Shown: positions 50,645 through 60,960, counted from the stretch's first letter. The stretch: DNA of 64,000 bases from Desulfovibrio piger (GCF_900116045.1 NZ_LT630450.1:779501-843500); one strand, 5' to 3'. The notes: generated by a model from the letters alone, not told the origin. Program-made: numbers and translations.

Positions 50645-52735
50645 CTATTCGGCGACCTTGCCCGCCGGGCCCTTGGTCAGCATCTTCTGGCTGATATAGA
50701 TCACGACCAGAAGACCGCAACCGATGGCATCCGTGATGGCGCCGGGGGTGATCAGGGTGATGGCGCCCGCCAGCAGAATCAGACGTTCCCACCAGTAGAG
50801 ATCACGCCGCCAGTACCCCACACTGGCAAAGGACAGGCTGGCGATGCCCAGCGCCGCGGTGGAGGCGTAGAAGAGCACTTCCCAGCCGGTGGCGCCGATC
50901 ATCAGCAGGCCGGGATTGTAGCAGAAGATGTACGGGATCAGGAAGCCGGCCAATGCCAGCTTGACTGCCATGAAGCCTGTGGCGTTCGGCTCTGATCGTG
51001 CGATCCCCGCCGCTGCATAGGCCGCCAGGGCCACAGGGGGCGTCAGGTCGGCCAGGATGCCGAAGTACAGGATGAAGAGGTGCGCCGCCATGGCAGGCAC
51101 GCCAAAGTGCATGATGGCCGGGGCCGCGATGGTGGCCAGCACGATGTACTTGGCCGTGGTGGGCAGGCCCATGCCCAGAACGATGGAGGCCAGCATGGTC
51201 AGCAGCAGGGTCAGGGCAAAGCTGTCGGCCGAGATGGTCAGGATGGCGTTGGCCAGCTTCAGGCCGAGACCGGTCAGGGTCACCACGCCGATGACGAAGC
51301 CGGTGCAGGCGCAGGCGGCGGCGACCCCCAGGGCCAGGCGGCCACCGTTTTCCATGGCCTGCAGGACGCCCTTGAGGGACAGGTAGTTGGTCTGGGCCAG
51401 GGCACGCGCCACATTTTCATTGCTGTAGCGGGCACCGTGCCAGGTTTTCCAGTTTTCCGCCACCAGGGAAATGACCACGGTGGTCACGATGCAGTAATAC
51501 GCGGCCTTGAGCGGCGTGTAGCCCTGCATGAGCATGTAGATCAGCACGATGATGGGGATCAGCAGATAGCCGCCCTGGCGCAGCACCACCCAGGTACGGG
51601 GCAGGCGTTCCTTGGGGATCCCCCTGAGGCCCAGACGTTTGGCTTCCATATGCACCATGAAGCCCACGGCCAGATAATACAGCAGCGCGGGGATCAGGGC
51701 CGCCTTGGCGATCTCCACATAACCGACCCCCAGGAACTGGGCCATGATGAAGGCCGCAGCCCCCATGATGGGCGGCATGATCTGGCCACCGGTGGACGAG
51801 GCGGCTTCCACGGCGCCGGCAAAGGCGCCGCGATAGCCCACGCTCTTCATGAGCGGGATGGTGAAGGTACCGGTAGACACCGTGTTGGCCACGGAAGAAC
51901 CGGAGATGGTGCCGAAGAAACCGCTGGCCAGCACGGCCACCTTGGCGGGACCGCCCACATAGCGGCCGGCGGCGGCCAGGGCCAGGTCGATGAAGAATTT
52001 GCCCAGACCGGTGCTGTGCAGGAAGGCACCGAACAGGATGAACAGGAAGACAAAGGAAGCCGACACGCCCAGCGGCATGCCGAACAGGCCTTCCGTGGTC
52101 AGGTACATGTGCGAGACGATACGCTGTACGGAGAAGCCGGGATGCCCCAGCATGCCGGGGATCAGGTTGCCGAACTTGGCGTACAGCAGAAAGACCACGG
52201 CCACCAGGGTGATGGGGAGGCCCACGATGCGGCGGGTCGCTTCCAGCACCAGCAGGATGGACGCGCAGCCCATGATGAAGTCCAGCTCGGTGGCCGGACC
52301 GGCATCCAGCACGATGATGTCGTACTGCCAGACGATATAGCCGCAGACAACGGCCCCGGCGATGGCCAGGATGGCGTCATACCAGGCCAGTTTGTTCATA
52401 TTGCCCGTGGCGCGGGCAGGGTACAGCAGATAGATCAGGGTCAGCACAAAGCCCAGATGTACCGCGCGCTGGATCTGCGGCGCAAAGGGCGCCGTCGCGG
52501 CCGTGTACAGGTGGAAGGCGGAAAAGGCGATACAGAGGATCTTGATAAAAATATCGAGCCACCCCTTGAAGGAGCGGTAAACGGATTCCTTGTCGTATTT
52601 GGCAACGATCTCGGAGACGTCCACGGTCTCCTGGATCCTTTCCACGGCGTCGGAATCGAGTTTGTTGCCTTCTTCCAGGGCAAATCCCCCTGCCCCTTTT
52701 TCATCAATCATATGCATTCTTTTTTCGTGGCTCAT
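50645..52735 (-). CDS. TRAP transporter fused permease (4TM/12TM), TAXI type
   Basis: A 696-residue polytopic membrane protein (DctQ- and DctM-like parts fused), with a hydrophilic about 55-residue N-terminus and then roughly 16-18 hydrophobic spans. FFGTISGSSVANTVSTGTFT and GGQIMPPIMGAAAFIMAQFL are the conserved motifs of TAXI-TRAP permeases, and GMGLPTTAKYIVLATIAAPA is the second repeat. It imports an organic acid or similar solute by using the ion gradient with the receptor at 53355. Start at ATG 52735; ATG 52717 or 52711 are alternatives. Confidence 0.93.
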   Translation of the reverse strand: MSHEKRMHMIDEKGAGGFALEEGNKLDSDAVERIQETVDVSEIVAKYDKESVYRSFKGWLDIFIKILCIAFSAFHLYTAATAPFAPQIQRAVHLGFVLTLIYLLYPARATGNMNKLAWYDAILAIAGAVVCGYIVWQYDIIVLDAGPATELDFIMGCASILLVLEATRRIVGLPITLVAVVFLLYAKFGNLIPGMLGHPGFSVQRIVSHMYLTTEGLFGMPLGVSASFVFLFILFGAFLHSTGLGKFFIDLALAAAGRYVGGPAKVAVLASGFFGTISGSSVANTVSTGTFTIPLMKSVGYRGAFAGAVEAASSTGGQIMPPIMGAAAFIMAQFLGVGYVEIAKAALIPALLYYLAVGFMVHMEAKRLGLRGIPKERLPRTWVVLRQGGYLLIPIIVLIYMLMQGYTPLKAAYYCIVTTVVISLVAENWKTWHGARYSNENVARALAQTNYLSLKGVLQAMENGGRLALGVAAACACTGFVIGVVTLTGLGLKLANAILTISADSFALTLLLTMLASIVLGMGLPTTAKYIVLATIAAPAIMHFGVPAMAAHLFILYFGILADLTPPVALAAYAAAGIARSEPNATGFMAVKLALAGFLIPYIFCYNPGLLMIGATGWEVLFYASTAALGIASLSFASVGYWRRDLYWWERLILLAGAITLITPGAITDAIGCGLLVVIYISQKMLTKGPAGKVAE

Positions 52736-52802
52736 CCTCTCATGTCCTGTGTAAGTATGCGCGGCGTGACCTGTCACGCCAAGTCAATGTTCCCAAATGG
52801 CA

Positions 52803-53318
52803 TCAGGGTAAAACGACTGTAAGGGTAATGGCTTGTCCCGGCTCCAGCAGGGAATTCAGGGGGATCTCCGTTTGTCCCCCGCCCTCTTCAGGCAGCAGCA
52901 GGGTGTGGTTCGCCACACGTCCCACGCGCACGTCAAAGGAAGGCAGGGCCATATGATACCCGCTGATGACAACTTTTCCGTTTTCCGTATACATCCGCTG
53001 TCCCGGGCCCGGCTGATGCGGCAGGCCGGCCCCGAAATCCTGATAGACCGTTTTTTCCAGATAGATGCAGCCCCCGCTGACACTGAACCAGTCCTCCACC
53101 GGACTCAGAGCGACGGAATGCCTGTAACGAATGGCAAACGCGCTGCCGTCCGGTGCTGGACGGCTGAAAAGTTCCCTGCCGCTGCTGTCGCGCAGCACCA
53201 GGCGTTGCATATCCTGCGCCTGCACACTGGAAAAAAGATGCGGCGCAACCCACAGCATGCCCGCCATGCAGACCAGCATGGCCAGCAGAAAAGCGATGGT
53301 ATTGCGCCGCATCATCAT
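52803..53318 (-). CDS. DUF1850 protein of the TAXI-TRAP operon
   Basis: A 171-residue protein with an N-terminal membrane anchor or signal (FLLAMLVCMAGMLWVAPHLF) and a DUF1850-like body (IRYRHSVALSPVEDWFSV, YQDFGAGLPHQPGPGQRMYT, SFDVRVGRVANHTLLL). DUF1850 genes commonly sit between TAXI receptor and fused permease genes; function unknown. ATG 53318, 53315 or 53312 could start it. Confidence 0.85.
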   Translation of the reverse strand: MMMRRNTIAFLLAMLVCMAGMLWVAPHLFSSVQAQDMQRLVLRDSSGRELFSRPAPDGSAFAIRYRHSVALSPVEDWFSVSGGCIYLEKTVYQDFGAGLPHQPGPGQRMYTENGKVVISGYHMALPSFDVRVGRVANHTLLLPEEGGGQTEIPLNSLLEPGQAITLTVVLP

Positions 53319-53354
53319 ATGATCCCGAATCAACTGTCTGCCTGGGGGCCCTAA

Positions 53355-54308
53355 TTACTTGATGTCCAGGCCCTTTTCCTTGAAGTACTTGACCGCACCG
53401 GGATGGAAGGGGATGGTCACACCGTCAGCGGCGTGCGCCAGAGAGATCTCGGAACCCTTGTTATGCGCCTTGGCCACATCGGGCAGGTTGTCATACAGGG
53501 TCTTGGTCAGGGTGTAGGCCACATCGTCAGGCATGTCCTTGTTGGCCACCAGGATGCACTGCACGGACAGGGTGGGCACAGCGTCCTTCTGGCCCAGGTA
53601 GGTACCGGCCGGGATGGAGTCCTTCACCAGGTAGGGGAACTTCTTGACGATCTCGTCGACCTTCTGGCCGGCCAGGGGCACGAAGACCACTTCCTGGGCG
53701 GTGGTGATGTCCTGGATGGCGGGGTTGGGCGTACCGATGGTGAACACGAAGCCGTCCACCTGGCGGTCCTTGAACTGGTCGGCGGTTTCACCGTAAGGCA
53801 GGAAGATGGGTTCGATGTTCTTGTAATCCAGGCCGTAGAAGCCGAAAATCTGGCGGCAGTTCACTTCGTTGCCGCTGCCGCGGGCGCCCACGGAGACCTT
53901 CTTGCCCTTGAAGTCTTCGAGAGACTTCACACCGCTGTCCTTGCTGGCCACCACATGCAGATATTCAGGATACAGGCGGCCGATGACGCGCACGTTGTCC
54001 AGCTTGCTGCGGAAGGGAGCCAGACCGTTGAAGGCGGAATCGGCAACGTCGTTCTGCACCATGGCAAAGTCCACATCACCGGCCTGGACCAGACGCATGT
54101 TCTCACCGGAAGCACCGGTAGCCTGGGCCGTCACGGAGATGGCGCCGTTGCTCTTGTTGGTGATCACCTGGGCAATGGCACCGCCCAGGGGGAAATACAC
54201 CCCGGAGGTCCCGCCGGTAGCCAGGGTCAGGCGTTTGGTATCGGCATGGGCCAGCGAAGCGGCCAGCAGCAGACCCGCGGCCAGGACAAGACTGAGAACT
54301 TTTTTCAT
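53355..54308 (-). CDS. TAXI family TRAP transporter solute receptor
   Basis: A 317-residue periplasmic binding protein with a signal peptide (KKVLSLVLAAGLLLAASLAHA). Mature start TKRLTLATGGTSGVYFPLGG, then QATGASGENMRLVQAGDVDF, and SVGARGSGNEVNCRQIF: all typical of TAXI receptors. First gene of the operon with DUF1850 and the fused permease. ATG 54308 has GGGAGAG upstream. Confidence 0.95.
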   Translation of the reverse strand: MKKVLSLVLAAGLLLAASLAHADTKRLTLATGGTSGVYFPLGGAIAQVITNKSNGAISVTAQATGASGENMRLVQAGDVDFAMVQNDVADSAFNGLAPFRSKLDNVRVIGRLYPEYLHVVASKDSGVKSLEDFKGKKVSVGARGSGNEVNCRQIFGFYGLDYKNIEPIFLPYGETADQFKDRQVDGFVFTIGTPNPAIQDITTAQEVVFVPLAGQKVDEIVKKFPYLVKDSIPAGTYLGQKDAVPTLSVQCILVANKDMPDDVAYTLTKTLYDNLPDVAKAHNKGSEISLAHAADGVTIPFHPGAVKYFKEKGLDIK

Positions 54309-54511
54309 ACGACTCTCCCGAGAAGAGGTTATAGAACGCATCGCCCAAAAAACGGCGTCCTCACTACCATCGTTGTCCATATACCAAATGCGCAAAAAGG
54401 GCAAATCAGGCGCCCTGCACCTTCCCGATGGCCGGGCCATTTGACTTGCTCCCCGGCAAAGGCATATCATGGCAAAAGCGAGACACCATGCATCCAGCCA
54501 AGGAGATACAC

Positions 54512-55267
54512 ATGGTCAAGCGTCATCTCAGCCTTCTGGCCGTGGCAGCGGCGTGCATCTTCCTGCTCGGCGGCTGCGCCAGCAAATACGGCGCGCAGAC
54601 GACCCAGGTCAACTATTACCCCCAGTGCTACTCTCCTGTGGCCCAGCTGCGGGCCGATGAGGACAGGGTCACCAACAGCACGGCGGGAGGGGCTGCGGGC
54701 GGTGCCCTGCTGGGCGCCCTCATCGGCGGCCTGGCCACCGGCAAGGTGGAAGGCGCCCTGGCCGGTGCCGTGGCCGGTGGAGCCGCGGGCGCCGTGGGCG
54801 GGAACATCTACGGCAAGTCCCAGCAGCGGGAGAACGACCGCCGGCTGCTGGCCAGCTATGCCGCCCAGCTGGGCGAGGACAGCGCGGGCATGGATCGCGC
54901 CACCGCCGCCGCCCGTCTCTCGGCCCGCTGCTATGATGACCAGTTCAAAAAGGCCGCGGCCCAGTACAAGGCCGGAAGCATAACCCGGCAGGACTTCCAG
55001 GACCGCTACATGGAGATCCGCAGCGGTCTTGAGGAAACCTCCCGCATCCTGAAGCTCACCTCCGACCATGTCATCGAGCGCGACGCCGAATACCAGAAGA
55101 CCCTGGCCCAGGCTCAGGCCAAGGGGCAGGTGTCGCAACGCCAGCAGGCCCCCCGCAAGGAAAAGAAGGCGTGGAACAATTCCCGCCGCGAGCTGGAAAG
55201 TACCCGCCAGGACGTGGACATGCGCCTGGCCACGTATGAGCAGACCGTCAACAATCTGATGCTGTAA
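54512..55267 (+). CDS. Outer-membrane-type lipoprotein with glycine zipper
   Basis: A 251-residue protein from ATG 54512 (AAGGAG). Signal peptide ending in lipobox LLGGC (about 22); residues 65-105 are a glycine-zipper pair (AGGAAGGALLGALIGGLATG, VAGGAAGAVGGNIYG) that may span or insert in membrane; the remainder is a helical, charged coiled-coil-like part. Followed after a terminator by the protease/Srf cluster, so a functional link is possible but transcription is at least partly separate. Confidence 0.8.
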   Translation: MVKRHLSLLAVAAACIFLLGGCASKYGAQTTQVNYYPQCYSPVAQLRADEDRVTNSTAGGAAGGALLGALIGGLATGKVEGALAGAVAGGAAGAVGGNIYGKSQQRENDRRLLASYAAQLGEDSAGMDRATAAARLSARCYDDQFKKAAAQYKAGSITRQDFQDRYMEIRSGLEETSRILKLTSDHVIERDAEYQKTLAQAQAKGQVSQRQQAPRKEKKAWNNSRRELESTRQDVDMRLATYEQTVNNLML

Positions 55268-55272
55268 CAGCA

Positions 55273-55311
55273 GGGCGCCCTTCTTCCCCCGCGAGAAGTG
55301 CGCCCTTTTTT
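55273..55311 (+). terminator. Terminator after the lipoprotein gene
   Basis: GGGCGC (55273-55278) pairs with GCGCCC (55300-55305), with an inner TTCT/AGAA extension, followed by six T (55306-55311). It ends just 14 nt before the protease ATG, so attenuation rather than full separation is possible. Confidence 0.75.
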
Positions 55312-55325
55312 CGGAGCATATCCTC

Positions 55326-56516
55326 ATGGCTGACGATCCCGGCAAAAGCACCGCTGATGGCCCCCGCCCCGATACCGCTGAAACCACGCACGCCCCCGGT
55401 GACGGCGCTTCTTCCGGCGGCATGGGGCCCGCCCCCCAGGGCATCCCGGTCCCTGTCCCCTGGTACCGCCGTCCCCTGTTCTGGGGCATCGTCCTGTCCC
55501 TGCTGATCCTGGCCCTGCTCGGCTGGCTGCTCTGGAAGCAATGGCAGGCCGCCCAGGCGGAAAAGCAGGCCCAGGAAGCCGCCCTGGCAGCCCGGCTGGC
55601 CAAAAATGCCGAGATGGACGCCTATCTTGCCCAGCTGCGGGCCCTGCTCAAGGAAGAGCCCTGCGTCATCAAGGAAAAGCTGGCGCAGCTGCCGCCCCCT
55701 CCCGACGCCGTCCCCGGTGCCGTGCCCGGCGGCCGCTCCGGCGAGCCCCTGCAGATCCCGTCCGATGTGGCGCCCCAGGGCACGCCGGTCACACCGCAAC
55801 AAGCCCCGGCCCGCCCCGGCAGCATGGCCCAGCTGCTGGAACAGAGCACGGTCCTTGTGCTGGCCCGGCAGCCGCAGGGCCTGTCCATGGGATCCGGCTT
55901 TTTCATCTCCCGCCGTCATGTGCTGAGCAATGCCCATGTGGTGGGCAATGCCGGCCAGGCTTTCATCATCAACAAGGCCACAGGCGGTGTCCTGCAGGCC
56001 ACCGTGCGCCATCGCAGCACGACCGGGGGCCGGGACTTCGCCCTGCTGGAGCTGCCGGCCGATGCGGCCATCACGCCGCTGGAATTCGCACCCGGTGTGG
56101 AGCGCACCCAGCGCGTCAGCGCCTGGGGCTTTCCCGGCGCCGTGACCAATGACGACCCCAAGTTCATGGCCCTGTTGCAGGGCAATGCCTCGGCCGTGCC
56201 CGAGGTAGTGTACACGGAAGGTGTTGTCAGCGTCATCCTGGACCGCACACCGCCGCTGATCGTGCATACGGCCACGGTCTCGCAAGGCAACAGCGGCGGC
56301 CCCCTGGTCAACGAGCAGGGGCAGGTGGTGGGCATCAACACCTTCATCAAGCTCGATGATGCCTCCTACCGCCAGTCCAGCATCGCCATCGTGGGCAGCA
56401 GCATCACCGCCTATTTGCGGGAGATCGGCATCGGATTCTCCCAGGCCGCAGCAACGCCTGCCGCCGCGCAGGCACAAGATGGAAAGGCCGATGGCCAGAA
56501 AGGGGTGAGACCATGA
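55326..56516 (+). CDS. Membrane-anchored trypsin-like serine protease
   Basis: A 396-residue protein with a cytoplasmic Pro-rich N-terminus, one transmembrane segment (about 52-70, FWGIVLSLLILALLGWLLW), a coil, and a trypsin-like domain (about 175-375). Catalytic triad as seen: His204 in SNAHVVG, Asp237 in GRDFALLELP and Ser323 in QGNSGGP. No PDZ domain. Stop overlaps the ATG of the SrfA-like gene (ATGA), so it belongs to the srf-like operon. Could process a secreted partner. Confidence 0.85.
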   Translation: MADDPGKSTADGPRPDTAETTHAPGDGASSGGMGPAPQGIPVPVPWYRRPLFWGIVLSLLILALLGWLLWKQWQAAQAEKQAQEAALAARLAKNAEMDAYLAQLRALLKEEPCVIKEKLAQLPPPPDAVPGAVPGGRSGEPLQIPSDVAPQGTPVTPQQAPARPGSMAQLLEQSTVLVLARQPQGLSMGSGFFISRRHVLSNAHVVGNAGQAFIINKATGGVLQATVRHRSTTGGRDFALLELPADAAITPLEFAPGVERTQRVSAWGFPGAVTNDDPKFMALLQGNASAVPEVVYTEGVVSVILDRTPPLIVHTATVSQGNSGGPLVNEQGQVVGINTFIKLDDASYRQSSIAIVGSSITAYLREIGIGFSQAAATPAAAQAQDGKADGQKGVRP

Positions 56517-57811
56517 GCGTTTTCCTGCTTACCAGCCAGCGCAACGCCATGCGCGCCCTGGCCAGCCAGGGCATCTTCGCCACGGACTGCCACGCCCAGG
56601 TCAGCAGCATCATCGCCCAGCACCTGGGTCCGGCCCATGCGGCCCTCATCGCCGAGCCACAGCACGATCCCGGCCAGCAGCGCATCGACTGGTACGCCAG
56701 CGTGGACGGGACCGCCACGCCGGTAAGCGCGCTCCCCGCCGAAGAGGCGGAACGCCTGCGGGCCCGTGCCGGGGAGCTGGCCCGGGACATCCTGCACCTG
56801 TCGGAACAATGGGGAAAGGACGCCCAAAGCCGCGAGGCCCTGGCCGGCCAGATGCTCGCCCTGGTCCTGCAACACCCCCAAGAAGACGACCTCTGGTCCG
56901 TGGGCGGCCAGCCCGTACTGGTGAACTGGGGCTTTGCCCCGGGAGCCGTCGGTGCCATGCCTCAGGACCTCAGCCGTATGGGCGGCGCCATCCCCGTGGC
57001 TGCCGCGGCGGCCCCCGCTGCAGCGGCAGCCGTGCCCGTGGCCGCTGCCGGCAGCGGTTGTCTTGGCTGGCTGCTGCCGCTCCTGCTGGCCCTGCTCCTG
57101 CTCTGGCTGCTGCTGGCGGCCCTGGGCATCCTGCCCTCTCCCCTGCCCGCGTCCTGCCTCAGACCGGCGGCCGATCCCCGTCTCGACCAGGCCACCCAGG
57201 CAGCGGAAAAGCAACGGAGCGAACTGGAAGAGCTGCTGCGCCAGCTGCGGGAAAAAGCCCTGCTCTGCAAACCGCCGCAGCCCAAGCCGGAACCGAAGCA
57301 TGAACCCGCAAAGCCCGATCCTGAAGTGGTCACGCCCCAGCTGGTGCCTGACAAACCCATCGAACCTGCGCCCGAGCCCAAGCCGGAACCCAAACCTGAG
57401 CCCAAACCGGAACCCAAGCCCGAGCCCCGCAAGAACGAGGATCTGAACATCCCCGCCGATGCGGCCAAAAAGAACGACCTGAGCTTCCTGGAAGGTTGCT
57501 GGCAGAGCGATACGGGCCTGTTCTCGCACCCGTCCAATACGCCCATTATCGCCGAGTACTGCTTCGACAAGAAGGGACAGGGACGGCGCTTCGTGCGCGA
57601 GGAGAACGGCCAGGTCTGCAGCGGCCCGGCCACGGCCAGGTTCGAGGGCAACCGCCTTGTCTGGCGGGCCGGGACGGCCCCCTGCCCCAGGGGCAACCAG
57701 TATGTGCCCCAGCAGGTGCAGTGCACCGGCAACGACAAGAGCACCCGCTGCCAGGGCGTGGAACAGAGCAAACGCAACCTGCGCTGGAAAGCTGACTTCA
57801 AGAGGAAATAA
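56513..57811 (+). CDS. SrfA-like membrane protein of the srf operon
   Basis: A 432-residue protein. N-terminal about 140 residues are helical and soluble, an Ala-rich region leads to a strong transmembrane segment (about 183-208, CLGWLLPLLLALLLLWLLLA), then a Pro-Glu-Lys spacer (about 262-305, PEPKPEPK repeats) able to span the periplasm, then a C-terminal domain with four Cys (LEGCWQSD, EYCFDKKGQG, GQVCSGPA, QVQCTGND). The position directly before SrfB and SrfC supports the SrfA assignment. Function not known; in enterobacteria the genes were named as SsrB-regulated factors. Confidence 0.7.
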   Translation: MSVFLLTSQRNAMRALASQGIFATDCHAQVSSIIAQHLGPAHAALIAEPQHDPGQQRIDWYASVDGTATPVSALPAEEAERLRARAGELARDILHLSEQWGKDAQSREALAGQMLALVLQHPQEDDLWSVGGQPVLVNWGFAPGAVGAMPQDLSRMGGAIPVAAAAAPAAAAAVPVAAAGSGCLGWLLPLLLALLLLWLLLAALGILPSPLPASCLRPAADPRLDQATQAAEKQRSELEELLRQLREKALLCKPPQPKPEPKHEPAKPDPEVVTPQLVPDKPIEPAPEPKPEPKPEPKPEPKPEPRKNEDLNIPADAAKKNDLSFLEGCWQSDTGLFSHPSNTPIIAEYCFDKKGQGRRFVREENGQVCSGPATARFEGNRLVWRAGTAPCPRGNQYVPQQVQCTGNDKSTRCQGVEQSKRNLRWKADFKRK

Positions 57812-57813
57812 GC

Positions 57814-60800
57814 ATGGATGCCATCCCCCACTACCTTTCGCCCGTGAGCATCATCCCCGGCGGATGCCCCCAGTTTCTGGACTTCGCCCTGCCGCTGGAA
57901 GCCCTGGGCAAGCATGTCCGCTATTTCTATGAAGAGCTCAAGGGAGAAGGCAGCGGCGGCCGCTACACGCATTTCCTCCACTGCCTGGATAACCGCGACA
58001 ACGTCTTCACCGACCAGCTGACCGGCAGGGAGTATACGGGCGACACCTATTCCATGCAGGCCGCCAAAGAGCTCAGGACCTGGGACGGCCAGTGGCTGCC
58101 CGTGCCCTTCCTGCGCACGCTGGAACAGTGCTGGCCCGACGGCGGCAAATGCTTCGAATGCGGTCCCTCCAACTGGGCCCGGGCCCGGGTCATGCCGTCC
58201 AGCAGGGACCCGAACGTGCTGCGCGTGGTCATCCTCTTCGATACCACCGTGGAAGAGCGCCCCGCCGGCGAGGACCGCTATCACGCCCTGTCCCCCCAGG
58301 ATGTCAGCGCCCACGGGCATTTCATGCTGGCGCATCATGTGCGGGACAATTCCTGGTTCCTCAACGAGGCCTGGGTGGACCAGTGGCTGCTGGAGCTGTA
58401 CACGGCACGCAACCAGGGCAAACGCCGCGGCGCGGCCTGGGGCGAGGAGGATCCCTATGTGCTCAAGCATCTGGCCAGCTATCTCACCTGGCTGGACATC
58501 GTGCGTCTGGCCGTCAGGGACGTGGCCGTGCAGGTCATCAATCCTGCCCGGGACACACCGGTGGACGTGGACCTGATCCTGGACATCGGCAACTCCCGCA
58601 CCACGGGCATCCTGGTGGAGACGCCGCCCCAGTGCAGTACGGACCTCAACCAGAGCTATGTGCTGCGCCTGCGCGATTTGAGCCAGCCCGATCTGGAATA
58701 TGCCGACCCGTTCGAGACCCGGGTGGAATTCGTGGACGCCACCTTCGGCAACGATACCCTGAGCCGCCGCTCCGGCCGCCAGACCCCGGCCTTTGCCTGG
58801 CCCTCGGCCGTGCGCATCGGCCCCGAAGCGGCCCGCCTGGCCACGCAGGCCGTCTGCGCGGAAGGCACCACCGGCATGTCCAGCCCCAAGCGCTACCTCT
58901 GGGACGAACGCCCGTGGCAGCAGACCTGGCGCTACAACACCAGCGGCAACACCGAACCCATGGTCAACCGCGGTCTGTTCGCCCGCCAGCTCAATCCCCA
59001 GGGCACGCCGCTCTCCTGCTTCGACGATCCCCTGTTCCGCCGCAGCCCTTCCCTCAGGAAGCAGCAGCCCGAACCGGTGTTCGAGTCCCTGTTCACGCGC
59101 TCCTCGCTGATGATGTTCATGCTGGGCGAGATCCTCACCCAGACGCTCATCACCATCAACTCGCCCGCCACCCGTGCCCGGGGACGGCTGCCCAACCTGC
59201 CCCGGCGCCTGCGCCGCCTCATCTTCACCGTGCCCACGGCCATGCCCGTGGCGGAAAAACGCATCTTCCGGCGCTGGGTTCTCTGGGCCGTCAAGGTCAT
59301 CTGGGAAGGTCTCGGCTGGTCGGAATGGTATGTGCCGCCGCAGCAGCAGAACAGGATCCGGTCCGGGGATTACCGCACCAGCCCGCTGGTACGCTGCGAC
59401 TGGGACGAAGCCAGCTGCTCCCAGCTGGTCCTGCTCTACAACGAGCTCACCGTCAAGCAGCACGGCGATGCCCACCATCTGTTCCGCCTGATGGGCAAGA
59501 AACGTTCCCGCTACAACGATCATCCCTGCGTGCGCATCGCGTCCATCGACATCGGCGGCGGCACCACGGACCTGTCCATCACCACCTATGAACTGGCCAG
59601 CGGCGAAGGCGACACGGCCCGCATCGTACCGCATACCGAATTCCGCGACGGCTTCAACATCGCCGGTGACGAAGTGGCCCGCGAGGTGGTGCTCCAGCAC
59701 ATCATCCCGGCCGTTTCCGATGCCCTGCAGGCCCGGGGCGTCCAGGAGCCGCGCCTGCTGCTGGCCCAGCTTTTCGGCCGCGATACCATCGGCATGTCGC
59801 AGGAGCAGCGCAACACCCGCATCCGTCTGGTGCGGCAGGTGGCCCTGCCTGTGGCCCTGGGTCTGCTGCGTGTGTGCGAGCAGGACAGCGACGTCCATCT
59901 GGACCAGACCTGCACCCTGGGGGATTTCTTCGAACCTGCCGTGGGCGATGCCCCGGCAAACGGCCGGAACGAAGAAGACGATGCCCGGAACGAAAACGCC
60001 GCTTTCCGTCCCGGCCCCCTGGCCCTGCGCCCGCAGCAGTCCACCCTGGATGCCGTGACGGCCCTGGTACGCGACACCGTGCCCGGGCTGGACGATTTTT
60101 CCATCATGGATGTGCCCATCACGGTCAGCCCGCAAAAGCTCCAGGCCACCATCCAGCGGACGCTGGCCCCCACGCTCTCGGCCCTTTGCGAGCTGGTGCA
60201 TCTGTACGATACCGACATGCTGCTGCTGACGGGCCGTCCCAGCGCCTGGAAGGTGGTCGCCTCCACGATCATGGCCAAACTGCCCGTGCCGCCGGACCGC
60301 ATCATCCCCATGCGCCGCTATCATGTGGGCAGCTGGTATCCTTTCCCCGATACGCTGGGCCGCATCCAGGACCCCAAGACCACCGTGGTCGTGGGCGCCA
60401 TCCTCTGCGCTCTGGCCGAAGGGCATATCGAAGGGTTCTCCTTCGATTCCAACGCCCTGCGCCTGACCTCCACCGCCCGCTACATCGGCGAGCTGGACAT
60501 CAATACCCAGCTGCGTGCCGCCAAGGTCTGGTTCAAGGTGGATGTGGACGCCAAAAGCGGCGTGGAGCTGAACCGTACCGTGGCCTTCAATGGCCAGCTG
60601 GGCATCGGCTACCGCCAGCTGGGGGCCGAGCGCTGGCCGGCCACCCGCTATCACCTGCTGACCTTCGCCAGCGAGGACGCCCGCGCCCGCGCCTCCGGCC
60701 GCCTGCCCTACAAGGTGGACGTCACCCTCAACGTGGCCGAAGTGCTGGATGACGAGGACATGCCCGCCAGCGGCGGCGAACGGGAAGAACGCAGCGAAGG

Positions 60801-60936
60801 GGAATTCAGCATCACCGCCATCACGGACAATGCCGGCAACTTCGTCCCGCCCCGGGATCTGGAGATCCGTCTGCAGACCCTGCCCACGGACGAAGGCTAC
60901 TGGCTGGACACCGGCGTCGTGAACGCCGCCAACTAG
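57814..60936 (+). CDS. srfB: SrfB family protein, Hsp70/actin-fold ATPase
   Basis: A 1040-residue protein that fits the SrfB family in size. It shows an actin/Hsp70-type ATPase core: phosphate-1 motif LDIGNSRTTG (256-265), phosphate-2 motif DIGGGTTD (579-586), and an adenosine-type motif LLLTGRPS near residue 805. The first about 240 residues form an additional domain. Likely a chaperone-like ATPase acting with SrfC. It starts 2 nt after the SrfA-like stop. Confidence 0.85.
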   Translation: MDAIPHYLSPVSIIPGGCPQFLDFALPLEALGKHVRYFYEELKGEGSGGRYTHFLHCLDNRDNVFTDQLTGREYTGDTYSMQAAKELRTWDGQWLPVPFLRTLEQCWPDGGKCFECGPSNWARARVMPSSRDPNVLRVVILFDTTVEERPAGEDRYHALSPQDVSAHGHFMLAHHVRDNSWFLNEAWVDQWLLELYTARNQGKRRGAAWGEEDPYVLKHLASYLTWLDIVRLAVRDVAVQVINPARDTPVDVDLILDIGNSRTTGILVETPPQCSTDLNQSYVLRLRDLSQPDLEYADPFETRVEFVDATFGNDTLSRRSGRQTPAFAWPSAVRIGPEAARLATQAVCAEGTTGMSSPKRYLWDERPWQQTWRYNTSGNTEPMVNRGLFARQLNPQGTPLSCFDDPLFRRSPSLRKQQPEPVFESLFTRSSLMMFMLGEILTQTLITINSPATRARGRLPNLPRRLRRLIFTVPTAMPVAEKRIFRRWVLWAVKVIWEGLGWSEWYVPPQQQNRIRSGDYRTSPLVRCDWDEASCSQLVLLYNELTVKQHGDAHHLFRLMGKKRSRYNDHPCVRIASIDIGGGTTDLSITTYELASGEGDTARIVPHTEFRDGFNIAGDEVAREVVLQHIIPAVSDALQARGVQEPRLLLAQLFGRDTIGMSQEQRNTRIRLVRQVALPVALGLLRVCEQDSDVHLDQTCTLGDFFEPAVGDAPANGRNEEDDARNENAAFRPGPLALRPQQSTLDAVTALVRDTVPGLDDFSIMDVPITVSPQKLQATIQRTLAPTLSALCELVHLYDTDMLLLTGRPSAWKVVASTIMAKLPVPPDRIIPMRRYHVGSWYPFPDTLGRIQDPKTTVVVGAILCALAEGHIEGFSFDSNALRLTSTARYIGELDINTQLRAAKVWFKVDVDAKSGVELNRTVAFNGQLGIGYRQLGAERWPATRYHLLTFASEDARARASGRLPYKVDVTLNVAEVLDDEDMPASGGEREERSEGEFSITAITDNAGNFVPPRDLEIRLQTLPTDEGYWLDTGVVNAAN

Positions 60937-60960
60937 CGACGGACAGACAGGAGCATCATC

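Noticed and set aside
51080..52822. A 580-codon plus-strand frame opposite the TRAP permease
   Set aside because: Its His/Gly/Asp/Gln-rich translation is the mirror of a membrane protein gene with strong codon bias; no plausible domain.
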